From the NCBI RefSeq assembly GCF_003574625.1, contig NZ_QNUJ01000011.1, positions 1 through 64,000 of the forward strand: a DNA stretch of 64,000 nt, read 5' to 3'. Positions 11,591 through 20,455 of the stretch are shown piece after piece. Source of the DNA: Shinella zoogloeoides (GTDB lineage Bacteria > Pseudomonadota > Alphaproteobacteria > Rhizobiales > Rhizobiaceae). Under the pieces are notes generated by a model. That model saw only the letters and a list, made by a program, of their open reading frames with translations. It had not been told where the DNA came from and made no database searches. Both the position numbers and the translations under genes were made by a program. The stretch's first letter is position 1, and the number at the start of each line of letters is the position of its first letter.

Positions 11591-12718
11591 TTACGCCGCT
11601 TCCCGCGTCGCGATGAGCGCGTAGCTTCGCGCCGTCTGGCGCTGCTCGGCGATGGCAAGCCGCTCGACAAGTTCAAGCATGGATTGGCAGGAGGCGTTGC
11701 CCGTGGCGCGGGCGCGGGTGAGCAACCGTTCGCAGACAGAGAGCAGGCCGTCGCCACCCTTGGCCTCGCTACGCCAGAGCATCGTCGCCTCGGCGAAGAG
11801 CGCGCTGATATCGCGGCCGAGGCCGGCCGTTTCGTAGAGCGCGCGCACTGCCGCCTCGCGGCCGTCGGAAAGGATCGAGCGGACGCGCCGTTCCGCCTGC
11901 CCCGAAAGATTGGTGATGGCCGCCGCGAAGAACTCGACGCGGCCGGTGCACAGCGCATGCATGAGGAAGACCGGTGTCAGGCGGCCGGCAATGCGCAGAT
12001 GCTCGACGAGCGCCGGCATTTCGCCCGCTCCCACTTCAGCGGCCATGCCGATCGTCGCGACGTCGCAGGCCTCGCGCGTGATGCGCTCCACCCGGCTCGT
12101 GCCGACGGCGGCCTGGATCAGACCGAAGCCGGCAAGCGCCGAGCCGATCTTCTCGACCAGCGCATGGCGGGCATCGCTCGGCAGGTCCGTCCGGTCGAGC
12201 AGGAGCGCGCGGATTTCCGCGTCGTGCCCGAGCCGGTCGGCAATACGCGTCAGACTGCGGCGGGAGATCGCCGCGCCCTCGTTTTCGAGAAGCGCCAGTA
12301 TGTCCGGCGCCGCGCCGACTTCCGCAAGCGCCGCCGAGACCGGACGCGAGACGAAGGCGCGGTGCGCGATCAGCGTGCGCGTCATGTCGCCGCCTTTAGC
12401 GGCAAGATCGACCAGATCGGCATCCGTCAGCACGGGCGAACAAAGAATGACATGCGCGGCGATTTCCGGCTGGTCTTCCGCCAGCGACAGCACGACGGCG
12501 CGCGGCGCGTCCTCGCTCTCGGCAAGGGCCTCCGCCAGTGCGAGCCGCACCTTCGGCGCCGGGTCGTCGAGCAGGAAGATCATCGCCATCTCCGCCGCAT
12601 GCCGGTCGTCCGGCGCGATGCGCGAGCGGCTATAGGCCCGCGCCAGCACGCTGGCGGCCTTCGCCCTGTCGGCTGCCCGCGCGGTCTCGACCCAACGGAG
12701 AAATGCATGAACGATCAA
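11591..12718 (-). CDS. DUF2336 domain protein
   Basis: The roughly 375-residue, almost wholly helical protein has HEAT-like repeated motifs (for example DDPAPKVRLALAEALAESEDAPR, ITREACDVATIGMAAEVG), as in DUF2336 proteins of alphaproteobacteria, whose function is unknown. No ATG precedes the conserved start; TTG at 12718 (IVHAFLRWVETARAADRAKA) with GGGG eight bases upstream is preferred, with TTG 12730 as the alternative. It is convergent with the gene at 11141 and stands alone. Confidence 0.8.
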   Translation of the reverse strand: MIVHAFLRWVETARAADRAKAASVLARAYSRSRIAPDDRHAAEMAMIFLLDDPAPKVRLALAEALAESEDAPRAVVLSLAEDQPEIAAHVILCSPVLTDADLVDLAAKGGDMTRTLIAHRAFVSRPVSAALAEVGAAPDILALLENEGAAISRRSLTRIADRLGHDAEIRALLLDRTDLPSDARHALVEKIGSALAGFGLIQAAVGTSRVERITREACDVATIGMAAEVGAGEMPALVEHLRIAGRLTPVFLMHALCTGRVEFFAAAITNLSGQAERRVRSILSDGREAAVRALYETAGLGRDISALFAEATMLWRSEAKGGDGLLSVCERLLTRARATGNASCQSMLELVERLAIAEQRQTARSYALIATREAA

Positions 12719-12833
12719 TGGACGCCCCAAACGCCTGTATACGCTACGGAGGCCAAGGTATCGCCAAAGTGTTTAAGATTGGTTCACCATATCCATTAAC
12801 CGAACGGTGAGGCGACGAATGTCGCCCGGCGAT

Positions 12834-12858
12834 GGATTCTCGGGCTCGCCCTGAGGAT
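12834..12858. repeat. Diverged RPE-like palindrome
   Basis: GGATTCTCGGG-CTCG-CCCTGAGGAT is an imperfect palindrome related to the two units at 490-630. It lies just before the stop codon end of the flavin reductase gene. Confidence 0.45.
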
Positions 12859-12865
12859 TTCTGCC

Positions 12866-13489
12866 TCACCCGGCTTTCGGCCGCGTCATGGCGAAGACAT
12901 CCGCTCCGCCGTCGCAATAGTCCATGTAGCCCATCCGCCCGAGCGGCCGGGCGACGGCCATGTCGATCATGCCGTCTTTCAGGATTTCCCGGCTTATATG
13001 GATGCCGACGACCTCACCGAATACCACCCAGTTGTCCGATTCACGCCCGTCGAGGCCGAGCGGCCGCAGGATCTGCGTCGCCCGGCATTCGAGCGCCGCA
13101 TGGGCCTCGCCGACATAGGGCGCATCGACGAGCCGGCCGGCCACCGGCGTCAGTTTCGCGATATCGAATTCGTCGACGCCGTAGGGCACGGCAACCGAGC
13201 TTGCATTCATCTCCTCGGCGAGATGCCGGCTGGCCAGCGAGCAGGTGAAGACGCCGGTCGCCTCGATGTTCGTCACGCTGTCCTTGTGGCCGCTGGAGGA
13301 GAACATGACGAGCTTCGGCCTGTCGCTCACCGCGTTGAAGAACGAATAGGGCGACAGGTTGAGCCGCCCGTCCGCCGCCTTCGTGCCGATCCAGCCGATC
13401 GGGCGCGGCGCGACGATGGCCTTGAAGGGATCGTGCTTCAGGCCGTGGGCGTTTTCCGCCGTCTCGTAGAACAGCGCGTCAGGCGTCAT
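12866..13489 (-). CDS. Flavin reductase-family protein
   Basis: The 207-residue protein matches the flavin reductase-like (FMN-binding split barrel) family: [12 protein letters not shown] near the N terminus, [14 protein letters not shown] and GVFTCSLAS in the FMN-binding region. Characterised relatives reduce flavins with NAD(P)H or are FMN-containing oxidoreductases of unknown substrate. The start codon overlaps the stop of the upstream nitroreductase gene by 11 bases, indicating an operon and translational coupling of two flavoproteins. Confidence 0.85.
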   Translation of the reverse strand: MTPDALFYETAENAHGLKHDPFKAIVAPRPIGWIGTKAADGRLNLSPYSFFNAVSDRPKLVMFSSSGHKDSVTNIEATGVFTCSLASRHLAEEMNASSVAVPYGVDEFDIAKLTPVAGRLVDAPYVGEAHAALECRATQILRPLGLDGRESDNWVVFGEVVGIHISREILKDGMIDMAVARPLGRMGYMDYCDGGADVFAMTRPKAG

Positions 13490-14063
13490 CGCCGACCCAT
13501 GTGACGATTTCGGCAAGCTCCGGCCGCGGCCGCTCGGTCGGCGGAACGGTGGGCGTGCCGACATGGATGAAGCCGGCGACCTTCTCGCCCGGCTCGACGC
13601 CGAGGATGGGATAGGCGCGCTCGTCGAAGGCATACCATTCCGTCAGCCAGTTCGAGGCGAAGCCATGGGCGTTGGCCGCCATCACGAGGTTGAGGCAGAC
13701 GGCGCCGGCCGACATGACCTGCTCCCATTCCGGGATCTTGAAATGCGGCGCCGCGCGGCTGACGACGGCGATCACCACCGGCGCGCGGGTGAGCCGCGTG
13801 TTCTCCACCTTCACCATTTCTTCCGAAAGGTCGGGCTTGTCGGCGAGCGCGATCCTGGCCAGCGCCTCGCTGATCCGCTGGCGTTCCTCGCCGCGATAGA
13901 CGATGAAGCGCCAGGGCGCGAGCTTGCCGTGGTCCGGCACGCGCGAGGCGAGCTTCAGCATCTCCTCCACCTCGCTTTTCGAGGGGCCGGGCGCACTCAT
14001 CTGGAAGGCGGGGATCGACCGGCGGGTCGAAAGATAATCGATCAGCTTTATTTCGGTTTTCAT
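13479..14063 (-). CDS. Nitroreductase-family protein
   Basis: The 194-residue protein has the FMN-binding start of nitroreductases ([13 protein letters not shown]), the [19 protein letters not shown] segment typical of the YdjA-like subgroup, and a C-terminal GFIHVGTP motif. Members use NAD(P)H and FMN to reduce nitro groups or quinones; the natural substrate is unknown. It overlaps the downstream flavin reductase gene by 11 bases. Confidence 0.88.
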   Translation of the reverse strand: MKTEIKLIDYLSTRRSIPAFQMSAPGPSKSEVEEMLKLASRVPDHGKLAPWRFIVYRGEERQRISEALARIALADKPDLSEEMVKVENTRLTRAPVVIAVVSRAAPHFKIPEWEQVMSAGAVCLNLVMAANAHGFASNWLTEWYAFDERAYPILGVEPGEKVAGFIHVGTPTVPPTERPRPELAEIVTWVGDDA

Positions 14064-14162
14064 CGCGAGGGAGTTCCAATATCGTGCCGCCGGCGCGGCC
14101 TTGAAAATGCCATTAGCCGGGCCTTCAAGTGGAGCCTTACAGTCAGGAAGTCAACCGTTCCC

Positions 14163-15155
14163 ATGCGCATGCGTATCCATCCCGTCGCCGCCGCAGGCCT
14201 CGCCGTCGCGAGCCTTGCCACCTCTTTCGTGCCGGCGCGCGCGCAGGATTCGCTCGAGAGCTTTTCGCAGATCACGACGCCGCTGAAGGGCAGCAAGGTG
14301 ATGTCCTTCAACCCCATCGTCACCGGCGAGGCGACGCCGGCGAACCTGCGCGACGTCACCTGCGAGGCGCTGCTGACCAAGGACGGCCAGCCGATGCAGC
14401 ATGGCCTGACCTGGCGCGTCTTCTCGCCCATTCCGGCCGCCGACGGCAAGCTGCCACTACTCGCCACCTCCGAGGGCGGCACGGCCGCCTTTCACCTCGT
14501 TCCCGGGGAATATTTCGTCAATGTCGCCTTCGGCCGGGCCGGCGCGACGAAGAAGCTCGTCGTGCCCGAACAGGGCTCCGTCGACAAGCAGGTCATGGTG
14601 CTCGATGCCGGCGGCATCATGCTGAACGCCGTTTCCGGCGCGGATGTGCGCATTCCCCCGAAGGAGCTGAGCTTTGCGATCTATTCCGCCGAAGTGCGCG
14701 AGGATGGCGAGCGCAACCTCGTGATGGACGACGTGAAGCCGAATTCCGTCGTGCGGCTCAATGCCGGCACCTATCACGTCGTTTCCGACTATGGCGACGT
14801 CAACGCCGTCATCCGCGCGGATATCCAGGTAGAGGCCGGCAAGCTGACGCGCGCCACCATCCAGCACCGCGCCGCCAAGCTGACGCTGAAGCTCGTCTCC
14901 GAGCCCGGCGGCGAGGCCATCGCGGATACCGCCTGGTCGATCCTCACCTCCTCCGGCGACACGGTCTCCGAAAGCGTCGGCGCGTTTCCGACGCTCGTTC
15001 TGGCGGAAGGCAGCTACATCGCCGTCGCCCGCAACAAGAACAGGATCTACCAGCGCGATTTCCAGGTGAAAGCCGGCGTGAACACCGATGTCGAGGTGCT
15101 GCTCGACGAAAAGGCGAACGACCAGAAGGCCGCCGCCGAGGACGTGGTGGACTAG
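14163..15155 (+). CDS. Hypothetical exported protein
   Basis: The 330-residue protein has a signal peptide (RIHPVAAAGLAVASLATSFVPARAQ, cleavage near ARA-Q). The mature part is rich in beta-strand patterns with repeated sandwich-like units (PGEYFVNVAFGRAGATKKL, LNAGTYHVVSDYGDVNAVI, LAEGSYIAVARNKNRIYQ), each ending in a GxY(F/H/I)V strand. It ends acidic. No named family was recognised; a periplasmic or surface beta-sandwich repeat protein is inferred. Followed by a RIME-like repeat. Confidence 0.75.
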   Translation: MRMRIHPVAAAGLAVASLATSFVPARAQDSLESFSQITTPLKGSKVMSFNPIVTGEATPANLRDVTCEALLTKDGQPMQHGLTWRVFSPIPAADGKLPLLATSEGGTAAFHLVPGEYFVNVAFGRAGATKKLVVPEQGSVDKQVMVLDAGGIMLNAVSGADVRIPPKELSFAIYSAEVREDGERNLVMDDVKPNSVVRLNAGTYHVVSDYGDVNAVIRADIQVEAGKLTRATIQHRAAKLTLKLVSEPGGEAIADTAWSILTSSGDTVSESVGAFPTLVLAEGSYIAVARNKNRIYQRDFQVKAGVNTDVEVLLDEKANDQKAAAEDVVD

Positions 15156-15164
15156 GCGGAAAAG

Positions 15165-15286
15165 CCCCTCATCCCGCTGCCGCGACCTCCTCCCCGCAAG
15201 CGGGGAGAAGGAAGATGTTACACCGCCTTGCCACAAGTCCCTTCTCCCCGCTTGCGGGGAAAAGGTGCCGGCAGGCGGATGAGGGG
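15165..15286. repeat. RIME-like intergenic mosaic element
   Basis: The element is bounded by CCCCTCATCC and its inverse GGATGAGGGG, with two internal palindromes around CTCCCCGCAAGCGGGGAG and CTCCCCGCTTGCGGGGA. A second copy with the same ends and internal hairpins lies at 20278-20436. This matches the general pattern of rhizobial intergenic mosaic elements. Confidence 0.75.
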
Positions 15287-15301
15287 CAAGCGCCCCTCGC
15301 C

Positions 15302-17272
15302 TCAAGCCTTGCCGAGCTTGCGCTTCAGGTCCGGCGGCATCGCTTCCAGCGACAGGGCTTCGATCGCCTCGTCGAGCGACATCGCCGTCTGGTTCTGCGA
15401 ACCGAGGCGGCGGATGTTGACGGAGCGTTCCTCCGCCTCGCGCTTGCCGCAGACGATGATGACCGGAACCTTGGTCACCGAATGCTCGCGGACCTTGTAG
15501 TTGATCTTCTCGTTGCGAAGATCGGTCTCGACGGTCAGGCCCGCCTCGCGCAGCTTGTCGGCCACCTCGCGGGCATAATCGTCCGCCTCCGAGGTGATCG
15601 TCGCCACGACCACCTGCATCGGCGCGATCCACAGCGGCATATGCCCTGCGAAGTTCTCGATGAGGATGCCGAGGAAGCGCTCCATCGAGCCGCAGATGGC
15701 GCGGTGGATCATCACCGGCTGGCGCTTTTCCGAGGCCTGGTCGATGTAGAAGGCGCCGAAGCGTTCCGGCAGGTTGAAGTCGACCTGCGTGGTGCCGCAC
15801 TGCCATTCGCGGCCGATGGCGTCCTTCAGCGTATATTCGAACTTCGGCCCGTAGAACGCGCCCTCGCCGGGCAGGATGCCGGTCTTGATGTTGTTCGACT
15901 GCTGCTGGATCGTATCGAGCACCTGCTTCATCACGCTCTCGGCGCGATCCCAGAGCTCATCCGAGCCGACGCGCTTGTCCGGCCGGGTGGAGAGCTTGAT
16001 GGTGATCTCCTCGAAGCCGAAGTCCTTGTAGACCGAGAGGATCAGGTCGTTGATGCGCAGGCATTCGGCCGCCATCTGCTCGTCGGTGCAGAAGACATGC
16101 GCGTCGTCCTGCGTGAAGCCGCGCACGCGCATCAGCCCGTGCAGCGCGCCCGAGGGCTCATAGCGATGCACGTTGCCGAATTCCGCAAGGCGGACGGGCA
16201 GTTCGCGATAGGACTTCAAGCCATGCTTGAAGATCTGCACATGGCCCGGGCAGTTCATCGGCTTCAGCGCGAAGACGCGCTCGTCGTCCGTCTCGTCGCC
16301 GGCGACCGTCACCTTGAACATGTTGTCGCGGTACCAGCCCCAGTGTCCCGAGGTCTCCCACAGCGACTTGTCGAGCACCTGCGGCGCGTTCACCTCTTCA
16401 TAGGTGCCGGCGAGACGACGGCGCATATAGGCGACGAGCGTCTGGAACATGCGCCAGCCCTTGCCGTGCCAGAAGACGACGCCCGGTCCTTCCTCCTGGA
16501 AATGGAACAGGTCCATTTCGCGGCCGAGGCGGCGATGGTCGCGCTTCTCGGCTTCGGCGAGGATGTTGAGATAGGTGTCGAGTTCCTCCTGCGTGCGCCA
16601 GGCGGTGCCGTAGATGCGCGTCAGCATCGGATTGTTCGAATCGCCGCGCCAATAGGCGCCCGCGACCTTCATCAGCTTGAAGGCCGTGCCGATCTGGCCG
16701 GTCGCGGCCATATGCGGGCCGCGACACAGGTCGAACCAGTCGCCCTGGTAGTAGATCTTGAGGTCCTGCCCCTCGGGGATCGCATCGACCAGCTCGACCT
16801 TGTACTTCTCGCCCTTGGCGGAGAAGACCTCCTTGGCCTTGTCGCGCGACCAGACTTCCTTGGTGAAAGGCTTGTTGCGCTGGATGATCTCCTTCATGCG
16901 CTTTTCGATCTTCGGCAGATCGTCGGGCGTGAAGGGCTCGTCCTTGGCGAAGTCGTAGTAGAAGCCGTTGTCGATGACCGGGCCGATCGTCACCTGCGTG
17001 CCGGGCCAAAGCTCCTGCACGGCCTCGGCCATCACATGGGCGGCGTCGTGGCGGATCAGTTCCAGCGCGCGGTCGTCCTCGCGGGTGACGATCTCGATCC
17101 GCCCGTTGGAAACGGGATCGGAGAGATCGCGCAGCTCGCCATCGAGCGCAATCGCGACCGCCTTCTTGGCCAGCGACTTGGAAATCGCCTCGGCCACGTC
17201 ACGCCCGGTCGAGCCCGCGGGATATTCGCGAACGGAACCATCGGGAAAAGTCAGGGAAACAGGTGCAGACAT
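15302..17272 (-). CDS. thrS: Threonyl-tRNA synthetase
   Basis: The 656-residue class II synthetase charges tRNA-Thr. Domains in order are TGS (about 1-62), the editing domain with [11 protein letters not shown], the catalytic core with the zinc-binding Cys in [10 protein letters not shown] and motif 2 ([21 protein letters not shown]), motif 3 near the [15 protein letters not shown] helix, and the C-terminal anticodon-binding domain. Length is normal. ATG 17272 follows TAGGAG. The AT-rich islet begins about 130 bases upstream of it. Confidence 0.97.
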   Translation of the reverse strand: MSAPVSLTFPDGSVREYPAGSTGRDVAEAISKSLAKKAVAIALDGELRDLSDPVSNGRIEIVTREDDRALELIRHDAAHVMAEAVQELWPGTQVTIGPVIDNGFYYDFAKDEPFTPDDLPKIEKRMKEIIQRNKPFTKEVWSRDKAKEVFSAKGEKYKVELVDAIPEGQDLKIYYQGDWFDLCRGPHMAATGQIGTAFKLMKVAGAYWRGDSNNPMLTRIYGTAWRTQEELDTYLNILAEAEKRDHRRLGREMDLFHFQEEGPGVVFWHGKGWRMFQTLVAYMRRRLAGTYEEVNAPQVLDKSLWETSGHWGWYRDNMFKVTVAGDETDDERVFALKPMNCPGHVQIFKHGLKSYRELPVRLAEFGNVHRYEPSGALHGLMRVRGFTQDDAHVFCTDEQMAAECLRINDLILSVYKDFGFEEITIKLSTRPDKRVGSDELWDRAESVMKQVLDTIQQQSNNIKTGILPGEGAFYGPKFEYTLKDAIGREWQCGTTQVDFNLPERFGAFYIDQASEKRQPVMIHRAICGSMERFLGILIENFAGHMPLWIAPMQVVVATITSEADDYAREVADKLREAGLTVETDLRNEKINYKVREHSVTKVPVIIVCGKREAEERSVNIRRLGSQNQTAMSLDEAIEALSLEAMPPDLKRKLGKA

Positions 17273-17521
17273 TCAAAAATCTCCTATCCAGTCCCGCCAA
17301 CGAATGCGGGTGGTATGCGAGGGTAAAGGCCGGGAATCCGGCATGTAGCGTGTGCGATATAGGGGGAAAACGGGGGAATTGGAAGAGACGCGGCAATGAC
17401 GGCCGCCTAAAATTGCATTGACAATTCACCACAACCAGTTGCAAAAATTACTTTAATTCACAATGAAAGCTTAGCCGTTTATCACCCTAAACCTTGAAGC
17501 CACGGGGACGCTCTAGCGACT

Positions 17522-18025
17522 ATGGACATTGAATTTCTGAAGGCCGGCAACCCAAATAGAATCGCTACGGTATACACAAGCTTTCTGCTCCCTAGCGAAA
17601 TAGCCAAAATTCGAGAACAATCAAAAACCCATACGGCCGCCATGTATAACCTTGGATTGCAACACTACAGGTTTGCCATCTCTCTCGGAAGACCACATTG
17701 GAGGCAAAAAATATCGCGATTATACTATGCTAGCTACAATGTTTCAAAATCTATACGATTTAACCATGACGGAAATCATTCTACAGACGTAAAAGATCAT
17801 ACAAAAGTTGGGTCTTTGCCAAACGGATTTCCCAATAAGTCAACATATGAAAATGAATTGACAACATTGAGAGAAGATAGAAATTCGTGCGACTATGATC
17901 ATATCATAAAATCTAAAGACCTCGTGAAAAGTACGGCAGAGTATGTCTCCATCGTTACCTCTTTCATGCGAGATGCTCACGACTACCTTTCTAATCGCGG
18001 AATTACTTTAGGAAAAAAAATATGA
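17522..18025 (+). CDS. HEPN-like protein of AT-rich islet
   Basis: The 167-residue protein was not matched to a named family, but the pattern is HEPN-like. A helix RQKISRLYYASYNVSKSIRF (about 61-80) is followed by a loop with DHTKVG. A second conserved helix LTTLREDRNSCDYDH ends in Arg120-x6-His127, which fits the R-x4-6-H motif of HEPN ribonucleases. HEPN proteins are common toxins, immunity effectors or nucleotidyltransferase partners. The gene's stop overlaps the next gene's start as ATGA, so the pair is translationally coupled. A TTGACA hexamer at 17418 may be its promoter -35. Codon use is AT-rich, unlike the neighbours. The HEPN assignment is inference from motif and helix pattern. Confidence 0.6.
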   Translation: MDIEFLKAGNPNRIATVYTSFLLPSEIAKIREQSKTHTAAMYNLGLQHYRFAISLGRPHWRQKISRLYYASYNVSKSIRFNHDGNHSTDVKDHTKVGSLPNGFPNKSTYENELTTLREDRNSCDYDHIIKSKDLVKSTAEYVSIVTSFMRDAHDYLSNRGITLGKKI

Positions 18026-19515
18026 ACGCTCAAACGGCGGTAAGAGATGTTCATGCCCGATTTGAAGGCCGTACAGGGCTTTCAGGACTTGAATTTGACG
18101 ACATTGAAAAAGGAAACCGTCTCGTAAGGATAATATATGTCTCGTCAGTGACGGATCGCCTTTATACAATTTTAAACCAATGTATTTCCGAAATTAATAG
18201 TGAAGAAGAATACCACGTCACATTAAAACAGAGAGCCAGAGACTTTATCATTAACGGCCCCGAGTCTAGACTTTTATTAAAAGTTTTGAGCGAAAGCCAA
18301 AACATTAATCAACATAGCTTTTCAGATGATTTTTTTGATAGATATACGCCATCGGTGACGGGCGCGGAAGCACAAATTATTTCGGCCGCCAACCATATAG
18401 TCACCGGAAGGCGTGGGGCCGGAAAATCCATGCTTCTCCTCTATTGCTTCAGGAGGAGACAGAGAGAAAACCTCCCCAACGCTTGGATTGATTTGCAAAT
18501 GTTTTCCGGAAGGATAGATGAGCAAGCGGTATCAGACGCCATAACAGAAATTCTTTATAGGATAGACTTCCCGGCTAACGCTTCAGACGAAGTTGTGGAA
18601 TTGCGACATCGTTTTGAATCCGGCAATTTAACAATTTCTGAACTAAGAAAATTTACACCGAAGTTGCGCCGTCTATTCGAAAAAGTCTCATCTAATACAA
18701 ATCTATTCATCTACCTTGACGATCTTCATGTCTTTCCTGCTGCCTATCAGCATTCATTGATGGACATTCTATACTCGATTGCTCGCGGAAATCGCGTATA
18801 TCTGAAAATTTCAGCAATCGAAAACCTTGTCAAAACATACGACAATGCCACACAATCTGGTTTGCAAATTCCCCAAGATGCGCAAAAACTCGGACTAGAC
18901 TATAATCTGACAAATCCGGATAAAGCTGCAAAGCACATAGAGGCGATTCTCGACTCGCATGCTGCATATTCGGGCCTTCCATCCATTCGTCGCTTATGCT
19001 CAAGCGCCGATGTCCTTCCCCGTTTGACGTGGGTAAGCGCAGGGGTGCCACGAGATGGCATGAACCTCTTTTCGCAATCGATGCTTAAAGCAGCATCAGA
19101 AAATAAGAAACGCGTGACAGTTTCGAATGTAAACATGGCCGCCTCTGACAATCTTAGTATAAAGATAAGAGACTTACAAACAGATGCGAGCGAATCAGCT
19201 ATACGCCTTAATGACCTTCTCGAAAAGATAAGGAATTTTTGCGTTATAGAAAACAAAACTAATGCTTTTCTCGTAGAAATAAAATCCGGAGAGGACCATT
19301 TCAAGGACATCATGAGTCTTGTTCAATTAAGACTTCTCCATGTAATATCCGAAGGAATTACCCCAAAAGAAGCCGGAACGAAATTTATGGCATTTATTCT
19401 TGATTACGGCCTCTATACGGGCGTGAGAGCTGCGGCGAGTGTTGAGCTATTCAACAAGCAAACGGCACCTGTTTCGGCGAAGGATCTAAGAAAACTGAAA
19501 ATATTGAGGGCCTAA
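18022..19515 (+). CDS. P-loop ATPase of AT-rich islet
   Basis: The 497-residue protein has a helical N-terminal region (1-110), then a P-loop NTPase domain with Walker A GRRGAGKS at residues 129-136 and Walker B LFIYLDD at 228-234. A possible sensor strand (RVYLKISAIE) and a helical lid follow, and the C-terminal 120 residues look like winged-helix or other helical domains. This is the layout of AAA/STAND-type ATPases found in defence and regulatory modules; the exact family was not recognised. It begins inside the stop codon of the HEPN-like gene. It could regulate, sense for, or be neutralised by that protein; which of these holds cannot be told from sequence. Confidence 0.7.
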   Translation: MNAQTAVRDVHARFEGRTGLSGLEFDDIEKGNRLVRIIYVSSVTDRLYTILNQCISEINSEEEYHVTLKQRARDFIINGPESRLLLKVLSESQNINQHSFSDDFFDRYTPSVTGAEAQIISAANHIVTGRRGAGKSMLLLYCFRRRQRENLPNAWIDLQMFSGRIDEQAVSDAITEILYRIDFPANASDEVVELRHRFESGNLTISELRKFTPKLRRLFEKVSSNTNLFIYLDDLHVFPAAYQHSLMDILYSIARGNRVYLKISAIENLVKTYDNATQSGLQIPQDAQKLGLDYNLTNPDKAAKHIEAILDSHAAYSGLPSIRRLCSSADVLPRLTWVSAGVPRDGMNLFSQSMLKAASENKKRVTVSNVNMAASDNLSIKIRDLQTDASESAIRLNDLLEKIRNFCVIENKTNAFLVEIKSGEDHFKDIMSLVQLRLLHVISEGITPKEAGTKFMAFILDYGLYTGVRAAASVELFNKQTAPVSAKDLRKLKILRA

Positions 19516-19516
19516 A

Positions 19517-19879
19517 TCAGAAATTCAATTCAGCGTTGCTTATCGGAAGTGCTGACCGTCGTAGCATAACGCGCACCACGACGTCGGCGCCATTGCCTTC
19601 AGGGAAGGGATTGCCGGCGGCAAGGCGCTTCCAGCCTTCGGCGGTGCGGGCGATGATGTCGACATGCTTGCCGAAGCGGGCGCGAAACCCCGCTTCCAGC
19701 CGCGCCTCGATTTCGGCGAGCGGCGCGGCCTCGCCGTCGAAGACGAGATTGCCGGTGGCGGCCAGCGTGCGGGCGTTGCGGAAGCCGAGGCCTTCGGCCA
19801 TCGCCTTCAGGTCCGCCATCACCACCCTTTTCCCGGGCGAAAGCACGATGGAATGCAGGAGGGCGACATAGGTTTCCAC
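19517..19879 (-). pseudogene. DUF1697 protein, 3'-truncated
   Basis: The 120-residue reading frame begins like a DUF1697 protein (VALLHSIVLSPGKRVVMADLKAMAEGLGFRNARTLAATGNLVF) and follows the family to about ADVVVRVML. The last 14 residues (RRSALPISNAELNF) come from DNA with different composition next to the islet. DUF1697 proteins are usually about 170-180 residues, so the C-terminal third is missing. It may still be translated, but function is doubtful. It starts 3 bases after the yidD stop codon, so it was part of that operon before truncation. Confidence 0.75.
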
Positions 19880-19882
19880 CGC

Positions 19883-20251
19883 TCAGCCGCGCTCCGCCTT
19901 CGAGACGCGCCACAGCCGCCACGGCGCCCACCAGGCAAGGCGCGCTTCCAGTGCCTCCGGCACGGGATCGAAGCCATGCGTGCCGCCGGGACCACAGCGG
20001 GCGACGCGGAAGAGCGTCATGAACCCGCCGCGCCACAGGCCATGGCGCGCGACGGCCTCGTAGCCGTATTCCGAGCAGGTCGGCAGGTGGCGGCAGGAAT
20101 TGCCGATGAAACCGGAGAGTGTGAGCTGGTAAAGGCGAATGAAGGCCATGCCGAAGAGGCGCCCCGGCGTCTTGCGGAACGGGCCGTTCCAGTTTCGGCC
20201 CTTGGGGCGCGGCCGTTCGGGAGCGTGGTGGCAGTCCGGGGCGTTACACAT
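19883..20251 (-). CDS. yidD: Membrane protein insertion efficiency factor YidD
   Basis: The 122-residue protein carries the YidD core: amphipathic IRLYQLTLSGFIGNSCRHLPTCSEYGYEAVARHG with the three conserved Cys, then RVARCGPGGTHGFDPVP. YidD aids insertion of inner-membrane proteins by YidC/Sec. A basic, Cys/His-containing N-terminal extension of about 34 residues is present; a shorter start at MAFIRLYQ is possible. It sits between the IscU-like gene and the truncated DUF1697 gene. Confidence 0.9.
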   Translation of the reverse strand: MCNAPDCHHAPERPRPKGRNWNGPFRKTPGRLFGMAFIRLYQLTLSGFIGNSCRHLPTCSEYGYEAVARHGLWRGGFMTLFRVARCGPGGTHGFDPVPEALEARLAWWAPWRLWRVSKAERG

Positions 20252-20277
20252 GGGCTTTGCGGCCCGGGGGAAGGATG

Positions 20278-20436
20278 CCCCTCATCCGCCTGCCGGCACC
20301 TTCTCCCCGCAAGCGGAGAGAAGGGACTCGCGGGAGCGTCCGGTGCCCCATCGACCGTGCGGCTTGAGGGGAAAACGGCGCGGCATTTCCCTTCTCCCCG
20401 CTCGCGGGGAGAAGGTCGCGGCACCGGGATGAGGGG
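20278..20436. repeat. RIME-like intergenic mosaic element, second copy
   Basis: The element has the same ends as the copy at 15165 (CCCCTCATCC / GGATGAGGGG) and the same internal CTTCTCCCCGC hairpins, with a longer centre. It fills the space between the yidD and IscU-like genes. Confidence 0.75.
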
Positions 20437-20455
20437 CAGGCGGCAAACACCGCCC

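Larger units (their letters stand above)
17405..19566. mobile_element. AT-rich genomic islet
   Basis: Base composition falls sharply between about 17405 and 19540. One counted 60-base stretch, 18301-18360, has 20 G+C, while 16981-17040 in thrS has 42. The islet holds two coupled genes and no recombinase. Its right end coincides with the lost C terminus of a DUF1697 gene. The motif GCCTAAA occurs at both edges (17405 and 19510), each followed 16-17 bases later by CAATTCA, which could be the remains of an attachment or target duplication. Mechanism of entry is unknown. Confidence 0.55.

Noticed and set aside
14129-17326. Very long plus-strand frame opposite thrS
   Set aside because: It is an antisense shadow caused by high GC content; thrS on the other strand has full family motifs.
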